64,000 nt of DNA from Bacteroidota bacterium (GTDB lineage Bacteria; Bacteroidota; Ignavibacteria; Ignavibacteriales; Ignavibacteriaceae): contig JAEXTA010000065.1 in the NCBI GenBank assembly GCA_023453665.1, positions 1 to 64,000 on the forward strand, given 5' to 3'. The position numbers and the translations under genes are program-made. Positions 44,169-52,956 of the stretch are shown here, piece by piece (positions within the stretch are counted from its first letter, which is position 1; every line of letters starts with the position of its first letter). The notes under the pieces were generated by a model. The model was not told the DNA's origin. It was given only the letters and a program-made list of their open reading frames with translations, and made no database searches.

Positions 44169-46556
44169 ATGAATGTTTTAAAATTAATTGAAGATAACAG
44201 GAATGATTTTTTCGGATACTTAAATAAAGTAGCAGCTCATGAAAACAAACTTTTAGTAAAAGGAAATCTTTTTGATATTCTTGATCAGCAAAAATCAGAA
44301 AATAAAAACGGCAGTTACAAAGCATTGGCTGAAATTGTTAAACACATTGTTGAGTCTGTATGCATCAGTAATACAATCTTTTTTGAATTCAGAGAAAAGA
44401 TAGGAGATTCATTTTTCTATTTGTTTAATACTGAAGAAAAATATTATGAAAAATCCAGTGTGACAGAATATCTTCGAGCTAAAGAATATCATGTCGATGG
44501 TCAAAACGTTGAAGACCCCTTAACTCTTAACTTTAATCATTTCTATTTTAAATTTCCAAGAACCGCCGAATCAAAAAATATCGGAAAGGGAGTCGAGTAT
44601 CTTAACCGGTATTTATCAAGCCGGATGTTTACAGAACCGGAAAAATTAAGTAAAGCACTTTTTGATTTTCTGTTTCTTCATAAATATAAATCACAACAGC
44701 TTGTTTTAAATGACAGGATTAAAGACCCATCAATGCTTAGCTCTGCAATAGACAAAGCTCTTTCGTTCCTAAGAAAAAAAGACGAGAATACACCTTATTC
44801 AAAAATTAAAAATGATCTTCAAAGTTTAGGATTTGAAGCGGGGCTTGGAAACAACGCAGCGACTATTATTGAAAGTCTTGAACTCCTTGACAGGTTGATG
44901 CAAACACCGGATCATAATTCACTTAAAGATTTTCTGTCACGCATACCGATGATCTTCAACATAGCGATCATTTCCCCCCATGGCTATTTCGGGCAGGAAG
45001 GCGTACTTGGGATGCCTGATACTGGCGGACAGGTTGTGTATATACTTGACCAGGTGAAAGCACTTGAAAAATCTATGTTGGAATCATTACAGAAATCCGG
45101 ACTTAACGCAAAACCAAAGATCATTATTCTAACAAGACTAATTCCAAATGCAAATAAAACCAAATGCAATCAGCGAATGGAAAAAGTACACCAAACAAAT
45201 AATTCATGGATACTTCGTGTGCCTTTCAGAACTCACAACAGTAATGTTACAGATAACTGGATCTCGCGATTTGAAATATGGCCATACCTCGAAAATTTTG
45301 CTGAAGATTCTGAAAGAGAACTACTTGCTGAATTTAACGGAAGACCTGATCTTATTATCGGCAATTATTCTGATGGAAATCTTGTCGGGTATATACTTTC
45401 AAAAAAATTCGGAGTTACACAGTGTAACATTGCGCACGCACTTGAAAAAAGTAAGTACTTATACAGCGCATTGTACTGGAAGAATCTTGAAGAGCAATAT
45501 CATTTTTCACTTCAGTTTACAGCAGATCTTATTGCAATGAATTCTGCTAACTTTATCATTACATCAACCTACCAGGAAATTGCTGGCACCGAAGAAACAA
45601 TCGGTCAATATGAGTCTTACAGGAATTTAACAATGCCCGGACTTTACAGAGTAGAAGGCGGAATAGAACTATTTCATCCTAAGTTTAACATAGTTCCACC
45701 AGGAGTTAACACAAAAATTTATTTTCCTTATAATCAATATGAAGAACGCCTCAAAGAAACAAAGGAAGAACTTGAGAAACTACTTTTCAGTCAGGATGAA
45801 TCAGATGAAGTTGTTGGTAAGTTGGAGAGCCCCGAACTCATACCCATCTTTTCAATTGCGCGATTGGATAAAATCAAAAATCTTACTTCACTTGTAAAGT
45901 GGTTTGGTGAAAGTCAGAAACTTCAGAAAGTTGCAAACCTGATAATTGTTGCGGGTAATGTTGACCCGATGAAATCTGGTGACGATGAAGAAAAAGATCA
46001 GATTTATTTAATGCATGATCTCATTAACAAGTACAATCTAAAAAACAAATTCCGATGGATAGGTAAACGATTTAAGAAAGATGAAACCGGAGAAGTTTAC
46101 AGGATAATCGCTGATCATAAAGGGATATTCGTTCAGCCGGCATTGTTTGAAGGATTCGGATTGACGGTGCTTGAAGCAATGCGATCAGGCTTGCCGGTGT
46201 TCGCCACACTGTATGGAGGTCCGCTTGAAATTATTCAGGATGAGGTTTCAGGATTTCATATCAACCCGATCAAAGGAAAGGAAACCACCACAAAGATTCT
46301 TGCCTTTATTGACAAGTGTAATAAGGATATAAAGCACTGGGAAAAAATTTCTGCCAAAGCAATAAAGCGTGTCGATACAACATACAACTGGGAGTTGTAT
46401 GCAAGTAATCTTCTTTCACTTTCAAAGATTTATGGTTTCTGGAAGTTTGCCTCTAACATTGAGCAGAATGATCTTCATTCATACCTGAATGTTATTTATC
46501 ACCTGCTTTATAAACCAAGAGCAAATGAATTACTGCAGCAGCATGCTAACCGTTAA
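44169..46556 (+). CDS. Sucrose synthase
   Basis: 795 residues from ATG 44169 (MNVLKLIEDNRNDF); an ATG 48 bases upstream overlaps the previous gene. The usual length is about 800. A long N-terminal region (1-260) is followed by the GT4 core with SPHGYFGQEGVLGMPDTGGQVVYILDQ, the GNYSDGNLVG block, HALEKSKY and a C-terminal EGFGLTVLEAMRSGLPVFATLYGGP. Sucrose synthase reversibly exchanges UDP- or ADP-glucose plus fructose for sucrose plus nucleotide; coupled with the kinase and the synthase/phosphatase it makes a complete cycle. Its stop abuts the convergent mscS-type gene, leaving no space for a terminator. Confidence 0.93.
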   Translation: MNVLKLIEDNRNDFFGYLNKVAAHENKLLVKGNLFDILDQQKSENKNGSYKALAEIVKHIVESVCISNTIFFEFREKIGDSFFYLFNTEEKYYEKSSVTEYLRAKEYHVDGQNVEDPLTLNFNHFYFKFPRTAESKNIGKGVEYLNRYLSSRMFTEPEKLSKALFDFLFLHKYKSQQLVLNDRIKDPSMLSSAIDKALSFLRKKDENTPYSKIKNDLQSLGFEAGLGNNAATIIESLELLDRLMQTPDHNSLKDFLSRIPMIFNIAIISPHGYFGQEGVLGMPDTGGQVVYILDQVKALEKSMLESLQKSGLNAKPKIIILTRLIPNANKTKCNQRMEKVHQTNNSWILRVPFRTHNSNVTDNWISRFEIWPYLENFAEDSERELLAEFNGRPDLIIGNYSDGNLVGYILSKKFGVTQCNIAHALEKSKYLYSALYWKNLEEQYHFSLQFTADLIAMNSANFIITSTYQEIAGTEETIGQYESYRNLTMPGLYRVEGGIELFHPKFNIVPPGVNTKIYFPYNQYEERLKETKEELEKLLFSQDESDEVVGKLESPELIPIFSIARLDKIKNLTSLVKWFGESQKLQKVANLIIVAGNVDPMKSGDDEEKDQIYLMHDLINKYNLKNKFRWIGKRFKKDETGEVYRIIADHKGIFVQPALFEGFGLTVLEAMRSGLPVFATLYGGPLEIIQDEVSGFHINPIKGKETTTKILAFIDKCNKDIKHWEKISAKAIKRVDTTYNWELYASNLLSLSKIYGFWKFASNIEQNDLHSYLNVIYHLLYKPRANELLQQHANR

Positions 46557-47645
46557 TTAATTTTCAGAATAAGATTTTTTAATGCTGCCGTTTCCATTTT
46601 CATTTGTCAGAAAAAGAGTTTGTGTCGGATAAGCAAATTCAATTTTTCTTTTAGAAAACTCTTCAAATATTTTAAGGTTAATTGACTGCTGTATATCCAT
46701 GTACTTGTTGTAATCAGCGCCAGTGACGTAATAAACAAATTCAAAGTTTAAACTGAAATCACCATAAGATGAAAAATGTCCGCGGTCAAAATCTGCATCC
46801 TCTTGTTCAGTAATAATTTGTTTTACTAAATCCGGTATCATCTTCAGCCTTTCATAGGTTGTTTGATATACAACCCCGATTGAAAAAACAACTCTTCGTC
46901 TTTCCATTTTTTTATAGTTGTGGACACGCGAATTAGTCAGATCAGTATTTGAAAAGACAAGCTGTTCACCGCTAAGACTTCTGATTCGTGTAGTTTTTAT
47001 TCCTATCTGCTCAACTATACCGAGCTTATTATCTATGATTATAAAATCTCCTGTCTCAAATGGTCTGTCAAAAAAAATCACAAAGTAGCTGAACAGATCA
47101 CCAAGAATAGTTTGTGCAGCAAGAGCTACGGCAATGCCGCCAATACCTAATCCCGCAATTACCGCTGATATTTGGAATCCAAGATTATCGAGGACAAAAA
47201 TTAATCCCAGTCCCCATACAAGCACCGATGCAAGAGTAGTTATTCCTTTTAACTGTTTTTGTTTTGAAGTTGTATGATCGCCCTTAGCAAGGTATGAAGT
47301 AAGAATAAATTTTATTACTGAAGTAACAGTTCGCAAAAAGAGGAACGTAATTACGATAATTGTAACAACATCTATAGCTCGTTGAACTTTTTCAGGAATT
47401 GTAAGTGAACTAACAGCAAAGTATAACGCTCCAAAATAAAGTAACGGAACGATAGTCTTTTCAATCCCCCTTATAAGTATATCATCTAGTTGAGTCTCGG
47501 TTTTTTCAGACCATCTTTTTAGTTTAATAAGAATAATCTTTTTGAAAACATGGATTAGTATGATTCCTGCAATAAAAATAATTACTGAAATAATGTATTG
47601 CTGAACTGTATTGCCAAAATAACTTTGATTTAATAATTCATTCAT
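46557..47645 (-). CDS. MscS family mechanosensitive channel
   Basis: 362 residues. Three to four membrane helices in the first 185 residues, then the conserved pore-lining and beta domain GLGIGGIAVALAAQTILGDLFSYFVIFFDRPFETGDFIII near 165-205, and VEQIGIKTTRIRSLSGEQLVFSNTDL. Opens at lower tension than MscL. The stop codon abuts that of sucrose synthase on the other strand. Confidence 0.93.
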   Translation of the reverse strand: MNELLNQSYFGNTVQQYIISVIIFIAGIILIHVFKKIILIKLKRWSEKTETQLDDILIRGIEKTIVPLLYFGALYFAVSSLTIPEKVQRAIDVVTIIVITFLFLRTVTSVIKFILTSYLAKGDHTTSKQKQLKGITTLASVLVWGLGLIFVLDNLGFQISAVIAGLGIGGIAVALAAQTILGDLFSYFVIFFDRPFETGDFIIIDNKLGIVEQIGIKTTRIRSLSGEQLVFSNTDLTNSRVHNYKKMERRRVVFSIGVVYQTTYERLKMIPDLVKQIITEQEDADFDRGHFSSYGDFSLNFEFVYYVTGADYNKYMDIQQSINLKIFEEFSKRKIEFAYPTQTLFLTNENGNGSIKKSYSEN

Positions 47646-47745
47646 ACCTGGTATTCCTCATATTTACTTTTTTAAGAAAATAAAATTATATGAGAGAATA
47701 ACAAGTCAGGAATGAACCGATTAGTAAATAATATAACAGAGAATT

Positions 47746-48156
47746 TTAGATTGAATATCTGTCGATTATTTCTTGCGGAATACGAACAGGCTTTCCGTTT
47801 TTCAAATCGATCATTGTGTAGACGAGGAAACCTTCTGCAGCAAGTTTTTGATTTTCTTTTTTAACGATTTTAAAATTAACTGTACATTGAGCTCCGTTGA
47901 CTGAATCAAGCTGAGTGCGGACGATAACAACTTTATCGCTGAGTGTTAATGCGCGCTTATAATCTATATGCGTCGAACTTACTACCCAATTGTAACCGGT
48001 GTTATGAAATTCAGCCATTGACATTTTGTAATCCTTTTGCATCTGGTCATAACGGGCTGCAAGTACGTAGTCGAGATATTTTGTATTGTGAACATGGTTG
48101 TTCATATCAATATCATCAGGACGAATTGTTATTTCAGTTTCAAATATTGAGTACAT
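47746..48156 (-). CDS. Acyl-CoA thioesterase of the hotdog (4HBT) family
   Basis: 136 residues, normal for YbgC/FatM-type hotdog enzymes. ITIRPDDIDMNNHVHNTKYLDYVLAARYDQM carries the active Asp and the NHVHN motif, followed by the beta-strand core (KALT... SDKVVIVRTQLDSVNGAQ). Hydrolyses acyl-CoA; chain length not determinable. Confidence 0.9.
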   Translation of the reverse strand: MYSIFETEITIRPDDIDMNNHVHNTKYLDYVLAARYDQMQKDYKMSMAEFHNTGYNWVVSSTHIDYKRALTLSDKVVIVRTQLDSVNGAQCTVNFKIVKKENQKLAAEGFLVYTMIDLKNGKPVRIPQEIIDRYSI

Positions 48157-48187
48157 AAGAATCTGAGAACTATATTGTATTAAAAAC

Positions 48188-48217
48188 TTCAGTCTTCGGC
48201 AGGCTCAGACTGACAAT
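48188..48217. repeat. Short palindromic repeat (CAGTCT/AGACTG)
   Basis: CAGTCT (48190-48195) and AGACTG (48207-48212) flank TCGGCAGGCTC. The same sequence style (GTCAGTCTTCAACAAGCTCAGCCTGACA) sits inside the larger repeat at 58869-59004, reversed, so the two are probably related. Confidence 0.5.
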
Positions 48218-48248
48218 GATTATAGATAGAATAAGTCAAACAAACTTG

Positions 48249-49118
48249 TTAGAAATCGAATTTAAATCCTACACCAAATTTTTCACGTTTGAATTTGTAA
48301 TAAGAATTAAAAACATCCAAACCTTTGAAGTAGGAAACATAAAAAGAAATTCCACGCCCGTACCAATTCCCGATTTTAATTCCTCCCATTGTATGGTTAT
48401 TACCCACATACTTCCCGGTACCGTTCAGATAAAAATGGTGCGCTAAGAATATATTTTCATTTTCTCCGAAAATTTTTCCCAAAAGATTTTCATACGAAGA
48501 TTCAATTCCCAAATGGAAGTTCCATCTTTTCTGATCATCAGGTCTGATGAGCGAGGCATAAGTAACCCCGCCGTAATACCTGAGTCGTGATGAATTGAAT
48601 AACATTTCATTCGCAATTGTCAGTTCACCATAATCTCTTGTAAATGGAATTGGTTCATAATCATCTAACCATGTTTTTGTTACATTGTTGTAGTGACCAT
48701 CAACCAGATGCGCGCTGTTGTGAATGATTTTTAAACGAGCCATTAATTTATTTTCAGAAAAAGATTTTACAATACAAACATATCCGCCGAACAATCCATC
48801 GACTGCGTCAATCTGTAATCGTTTACCTTCATAACTTGTGGATAAAGCATACGCAAGAAATTCAATACCAACAGCAAGTTTAATTTCATCTGACGGAAAA
48901 TTAATCTGCAGCACATCTGCTGCGAAACCAACATCCACTTTAAGGTTCGTTGATGCAGTGTAATAAAGTATTCCGAGTTTTGCTTCTTTGTGATCTGCTA
49001 TCAATGGTTTAAAATTAAACTCAGATGGAAAAAATTTTGTGTGAGATGAATCCTGCGCTTTTACAGACACAATGGTGAGTAATAAGAAGATCCCAAAAAC
49101 TTTTTTTAATGAAGGCAA
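48249..49118 (-). CDS. DUF1207 family exported protein
   Basis: 289 residues with a signal peptide (KKVFGIFLLLTIVSVKAQ). The FFPSEFNFKPLIADHKEAKLGI block at 28-52 is the DUF1207 signature. The chain is built of amphipathic strands and ends in a final Phe-rich strand (GVGFKFDF), so an outer-membrane barrel is likely. Function unknown in the family. Confidence 0.82.
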   Translation of the reverse strand: MPSLKKVFGIFLLLTIVSVKAQDSSHTKFFPSEFNFKPLIADHKEAKLGILYYTASTNLKVDVGFAADVLQINFPSDEIKLAVGIEFLAYALSTSYEGKRLQIDAVDGLFGGYVCIVKSFSENKLMARLKIIHNSAHLVDGHYNNVTKTWLDDYEPIPFTRDYGELTIANEMLFNSSRLRYYGGVTYASLIRPDDQKRWNFHLGIESSYENLLGKIFGENENIFLAHHFYLNGTGKYVGNNHTMGGIKIGNWYGRGISFYVSYFKGLDVFNSYYKFKREKFGVGFKFDF

Positions 49119-49165
49119 TGTATGAATCTTAAATACTGGTTATAATAAAATGTGAATATCGCTGA

Positions 49166-49744
49166 TCAGATCTTCAGGAAGTTATTTAATAATTGAATAC
49201 CTGCTTCGCCGGAGAGTTCTGGATAGAACTGCACTCCGTAAGCATTTCCCTTTTCAACCGATGCAGCATACCTGTTCTCATCATTTATAATTGATGTTGA
49301 ATATTCGGTTTGAGGCATAAAGTAGTTGCCTTTGAAAAAAAATTTTTCACGTTCGTTGATCCCTTCAAAAAGTCTGGATGTTCCAATCAACGTAATTTCA
49401 TCAAATTCATTTATATCACTTTCTTTTTGTTTAAGTCTTCCTGACTTAATCGGGAAAATCCCGAGTCCCGCAATGTTTTCGTTCGCAATATTTTCTGTCA
49501 TTAGTTCAAGCCCAAGACCTATACCAAGTATTGGTTTTTTAATTACTCTAAGCACAGAATAGAGATTTAGCATATTCAGTTTACGCGCTCCGTCACATGC
49601 TTCACCTTCGCCGGTCAATATAATTTTATCCGACTTACATATAATAAATTCATTTTCTGTAACCTTATATTCTTGGTTTAGCGACGTAAGAACTTCGGGT
49701 AAAACACTTTCGTTTTTTTTTCCACATTCAATAACGGCTATCAT
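49166..49744 (-). CDS. HisH-like glutamine amidotransferase with catalytic residues lost
   Basis: 192 residues of class I amidotransferase (HisH-like) fold: MIAVIECG, LTGEGEACDGARKL as the oxyanion strand, GIGLGLELM at 75-82 and YGVQFYPELSGEAG near the C-terminus. The nucleophile cysteine of GICLG is G76 here, and the histidine of the FHPE box is Y174, while E176 remains. A glutaminase reaction is therefore not expected. No hisF is near. It may be a binding or regulatory protein derived from HisH, or a decaying gene. Confidence 0.8.
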   Translation of the reverse strand: MIAVIECGKKNESVLPEVLTSLNQEYKVTENEFIICKSDKIILTGEGEACDGARKLNMLNLYSVLRVIKKPILGIGLGLELMTENIANENIAGLGIFPIKSGRLKQKESDINEFDEITLIGTSRLFEGINEREKFFFKGNYFMPQTEYSTSIINDENRYAASVEKGNAYGVQFYPELSGEAGIQLLNNFLKI

Positions 49745-49872
49745 AATAATTCGATTCCTTAATTCACAATTACAACTATTTCCGGTTTGTAATTTACAAC
49801 AATTCCATAATATTGTTTATGCAGATAGTATTACTGAAAGAAAATGAATTGACTAGGATATTCGATGTGAGC

Positions 49873-49900
49873 AAAAAAAAGTCCCGCCAAAGCGGGACTT
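49873..49900 (-). terminator. Rho-independent terminator of the interrupted T9SS gene
   Basis: AAGTCCCGC (49879-49887), loop of four, GCGGGACTT (49892-49900). On the minus strand it is followed by a run of T (49873-49880 read as A on the plus strand). It lies just downstream of 49924. Confidence 0.9.
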
Positions 49901-49923
49901 ATAATCGTTCAACTAAATAAAAA

Positions 49924-51186
49924 TTATTTGGTTAAAATCATTTTCTTTGTTGAAGAGAAGTTTGTTCCATCAATTCCCTGGGCATCGATCTGATAGAAGT
50001 AAACTCCGCTATTCAGGTTAGCAGCATTAAAATCAAAACTGTGTGAACCTACTGCATAATCTTTATTGATTAATGTTGCAACTTCCTGACCAAGAATGTT
50101 AAATACTTTCATTGAAACTTTTGAATCAACTTTCAATGAGAAATTGATTTTTGTACTTGGGTTGAATGGGTTTGGATAATTCTGTTCAAGAGCAAATTCT
50201 GCAGGAGTAACAACATCAACTTCAACGATGTTTGAATATTCAAATGCACCATCAAAGTCAACTTGTTTCAGTCTGTAGCTGTATGAACCCTGTGCAATAT
50301 CTTTATCAATAAATGAATATGATTTTGCTTCAGTGGTTGTACCGTAGCCTTCAACAAAACCTACTGTTGTGTAGTCGTTACCCATTAATCTTTGAACTTC
50401 AAATCCTCTGTTATTAACTTCGGTAGCAGTTGTCCAGGATAAACTTACGTTGTTTCCGTTTGAGTTTGCTGAAAAAGATGTTAGTTCAACAGGAACTGCA
50501 GGCCCACCAGCATTAACTAATTCAAGAAACAAAGCGTTTCCATCAGCGGCATTGTCAAGAACCCATTCTCTAAATCCAATATAAATGTTAGAACCAGCAG
50601 GAACTAAACTACCTATATTGTAGCTATAGTATTTCCAGCCTGTATCTGCTGCACTGGCTGTAAAAGTAATATTTGCAACATTAATGGTAAATGCAGATGG
50701 GTTATTATTTACAGTAGTTGAGATTTTAATATCTAAGTGATCTAAGTACAAATCAGAAAACATTCTAGCCCAGAAAGATTAAGTATCATTCGGACCAACA
50801 TTCATTATCTGAGGAGTTACTAGCCAGTTATCATTTGATGATGTTCCACCAAGTTGGTAACTCATATATGCCATAGCAGTTCCACCTGTTCCGGTTGGTG
50901 CGGGAGTTACTAAACCACCATTCCATCCGGGAATCGGGGTTGTGCCTGTTGTAATGCGTGCCCAACCTGTACTGCCTGATGGGACGTTAATTTGTGCCCA
51001 ACCTGTTGGAGGAAATGTAGCTCCTTCAAACGACTCTGAAATAGTATTGCTGCTCATTGGTGAATCAAATACAAAAGAAGGATTTAAGGGATCTTTTACT
51101 GTTGGTTGACCAGAACGAGTTGCGTCCTGTGCAAAGTTAAAAGAAACCAATGATAAGAATAGAACAACCGCAAAAATTTTACGCAT
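49924..51186 (-). pseudogene. T9SS protein gene interrupted by one in-frame TAA
   Basis: The frame starts at ATG 51186 with a signal peptide (MRKIFAVVLFLSLVSFNFAQ), passes a choice-of-anchor/adhesion-like strand region (FEGATFPPTGWAQINVPSGS, then NDNWLVTPQIMNVG), and meets TAA at 50781-50779. The same frame continues directly as SFWARMFSDLYLDHLD and ends with FSANSNGNNVSLSWTTATEVNNRGFEVQR and a C-terminal sorting domain (LEQNYPNPFNPST), 420 codons in all. A TTA to TAA change would explain it. The N- and C-terminal parts are otherwise complete. Either recent inactivation or a read error. Confidence 0.85.
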
Positions 51187-51304
51187 TAAGGCCTCCGATT
51201 AATTTTAAATTATGTAGAATGTGATTAGTAAATATCTAATCTGCCCAATAATAATTATTTTTATTCCTATAATCAAAAATAAATGAGTTTAACGTGTATT
51301 TTTT

Positions 51305-51655
51305 TCACTTTTTGTTGTAAAAACGGACTCCCTCACTCTGCAGTTTTTCTATCCACATCTCTTCAAGTGAATCAAGCTCTTTATCAATTTCTTTATCGGT
51401 TTCTTCTTTAAGTTCTAACTCATCAATAATTTTTATTTCAAAATTATTTGCGCCGTGTTTTTTGTAGTCTTCGATTAATTCCTGGTAAGGAAAACTTTCC
51501 ATCTTAAGTGTGAACTCAAATCTTCTTACAACTGCCGGAAGGTTTTTACTTTTACCGATCAGCATTTTATTATCAACCTTGTTGTGAACAGCATAAATAC
51601 CCGCAGGCTGTTTCTGCATTTTATAATCTTTGGTGATTTGTTTTTTGTTAATCAT
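51305..51655 (-). CDS. GIY-YIG domain protein
   Basis: 116 residues. PAGIYAVHNKVDNKMLIGKSKNLPAVVRRFEF carries the GIY and the second-half YIG-like LIG, followed by an Arg and the helix region NNFEIKIIDELELKE with a late Glu. GIY-YIG domains are nucleases, often of mobile or repair origin. The second motif is LIG rather than YIG. An in-frame ATG at residue 13 is a possible alternative start. It lies downstream of the duplicated-domain gene in the same direction. Confidence 0.75.
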   Translation of the reverse strand: MINKKQITKDYKMQKQPAGIYAVHNKVDNKMLIGKSKNLPAVVRRFEFTLKMESFPYQELIEDYKKHGANNFEIKIIDELELKEETDKEIDKELDSLEEMWIEKLQSEGVRFYNKK

Positions 51656-51748
51656 AATTTTTAAGAGTTAAAGTGTGTATTGAAACTTACAATTATCTTT
51701 TTTATTTTTTTACTGCGCAAACATTGTGGCGCATTTTCTAGTGTGTCT

Positions 51749-51790
51749 AACGAACGGGGTTGATTAACGAGAACAACCCCGTTTCGTTTT
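51749..51790. terminator. Stem-loop downstream of the duplicated-domain gene
   Basis: AACGGGGTTG (51753-51762) and CAACCCCGTT (51774-51783) form a perfect 10-bp stem that extends with one bulge to about 15 bp (AACGA/TCGTT). A T-run follows on the plus strand and an A-run on the minus strand, so its efficiency for the minus-strand gene ending at 51802 is uncertain. Confidence 0.6.
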
Positions 51791-51801
51791 TTAAATCCTT
51801 A

Positions 51802-52503
51802 TCAAAACTTAACTGCATCTTTATATTCATTACTTTGCTTTCCGTACTGTGATGCTAAAGCAGATTTAACTTTCCGTACAATATCAGCAAGAGTATCATA
51901 AAAATCTTTTCGTTCATTTACTGCTCTGCTGTATGCGACATATTTTTCTGCTACTTCGGCATTCTTTGCATCAACGGAATCAAGGAATAAAGTAAAATCA
52001 GCAATTGTTATGTTCACATTACCCGGTGTATATGATGGATTTGTTTTTACAATTTCAAGAGCATCTTTTGCATATCTTAACATTGATGCAAATGTACGTT
52101 CACTTGTTGATTTTGTTTTAGGTGAACTGTCAGTCCCGGCTTTCTTTCTTTTTACTTTTGCGCCGCGGATATCCTGGACTATTTTCTGTAATCTTTTAAA
52201 ATCACCCGCCTTCTTTCCTTCCGGCAGTGATGCAACAAAATCCCGTATCTGCGAACAGCGTTTAATCAGACCGGCATCACCATGAAACAGCTCTTTTCTT
52301 TCAGCACGCACAGTTTGAAGTACGGAAAGTTTTGACGCCGTATTACTGTTTGCAGTACTGATAGAATCAAGCAATGCGTTTATGTTTGCAGGCAGTAAAT
52401 TACTTACTCCCGGCTGATAAGAAGGGATTAACGAAAGATACGCGGCAAGGTTCCTGCCTTTAGTGTATTTTTCGCCAAAAGTTTTTTCAGATTGCTGTGG
52501 CAT
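51802..52503 (-). CDS. Protein with two tandem copies of an unknown helical domain
   Basis: 233 residues, no signal peptide, basic linker KVKRKKAGTD at about 115. The two halves are homologous: YQPGVSNLLPANINALLDSI, then VRAERKELFH (residues 29-75) against YTPGNVNITIADFTLFLDSV, then VNERKDFYD (residues 157-205). Each half begins Y-x-PG and has a D-S pair and an ER[KE] motif, so the gene arose by internal duplication. No family I can name with certainty; I would expect a cytoplasmic helical protein. The remarkable 21-bp-phased array (52521-52806) begins 17 bases upstream of its start codon and covers the region where its promoter should lie, so it may bind or regulate through that array. Confidence 0.6.
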   Translation of the reverse strand: MPQQSEKTFGEKYTKGRNLAAYLSLIPSYQPGVSNLLPANINALLDSISTANSNTASKLSVLQTVRAERKELFHGDAGLIKRCSQIRDFVASLPEGKKAGDFKRLQKIVQDIRGAKVKRKKAGTDSSPKTKSTSERTFASMLRYAKDALEIVKTNPSYTPGNVNITIADFTLFLDSVDAKNAEVAEKYVAYSRAVNERKDFYDTLADIVRKVKSALASQYGKQSNEYKDAVKF

Positions 52504-52520
52504 CTGTTTTCTTTCTCAAA

Positions 52521-52806
52521 TGATAAGAAAATAATAGTAATCACTAAGATACTAACATCACTTGCTAAAGTAACAACTATTATTGATAAATAAAATATTA
52601 TCCTTACTAAGATTTAAAGTTCTCTTGCTAATATTAATATTATAGTTGCTAAAATAAATATTACAAATGTGATATTAGCAAGAGTAATAAATATCTTAGC
52701 ATTAGCAGTTTAAATCTTATCAATTAGAAATAAAATCTTATTAATAACAAAAATAATCTTAGCGATAGATAAACAAATTTTAGCATTAGACTAATTAATC
52801 TTAACA
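52521..52806. repeat. 21-bp-phased 7+7 inverted array of TGCTAA-like cores
   Basis: Seven forward cores (consensus TGCTAA, then GAT) start at 52521, 52542, 52563, 52584, 52605, 52626 and 52647: exact 21-bp steps. Seven inverted cores (TTAGCA type) start at 52675, 52696, 52717, 52738, 52759, 52780 and 52801: again exact 21-bp steps. All 14 are symmetric about 52663.5. The region is extremely A+T rich. The bases between cores are not conserved, so this is not a recent tandem repeat. 21 bp is two helical turns, so all cores lie on one face of the DNA. The reading frames contain stops, so it is not coding. Most likely a protein-binding array or structural region. Confidence 0.9.
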
Positions 52807-52956
52807 ATTAATAAATATGCTATATATTAGGGGAGAGTAGGCAGAGATTTAGAATGTTTTGTTTGATTCTTTAGAGTTAAAATTTGCTTTATGGATGCTG
52901 AGACATAAGTCAACTGGTTTCTCTGATTGTTTAAAGATCTTGATCTACTTAATAGT

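Noticed and set aside
52521..52806. CRISPR array
   Set aside because: Units are degenerate, only 21 bp apart, with no unique spacers and no cas genes; the orientation flips in the middle.
52521..52806. Coding heptad repeat (21 bp is seven codons, coiled-coil-like)
   Set aside because: The frames of both strands are broken by stops, several created by the TAA of the core itself.
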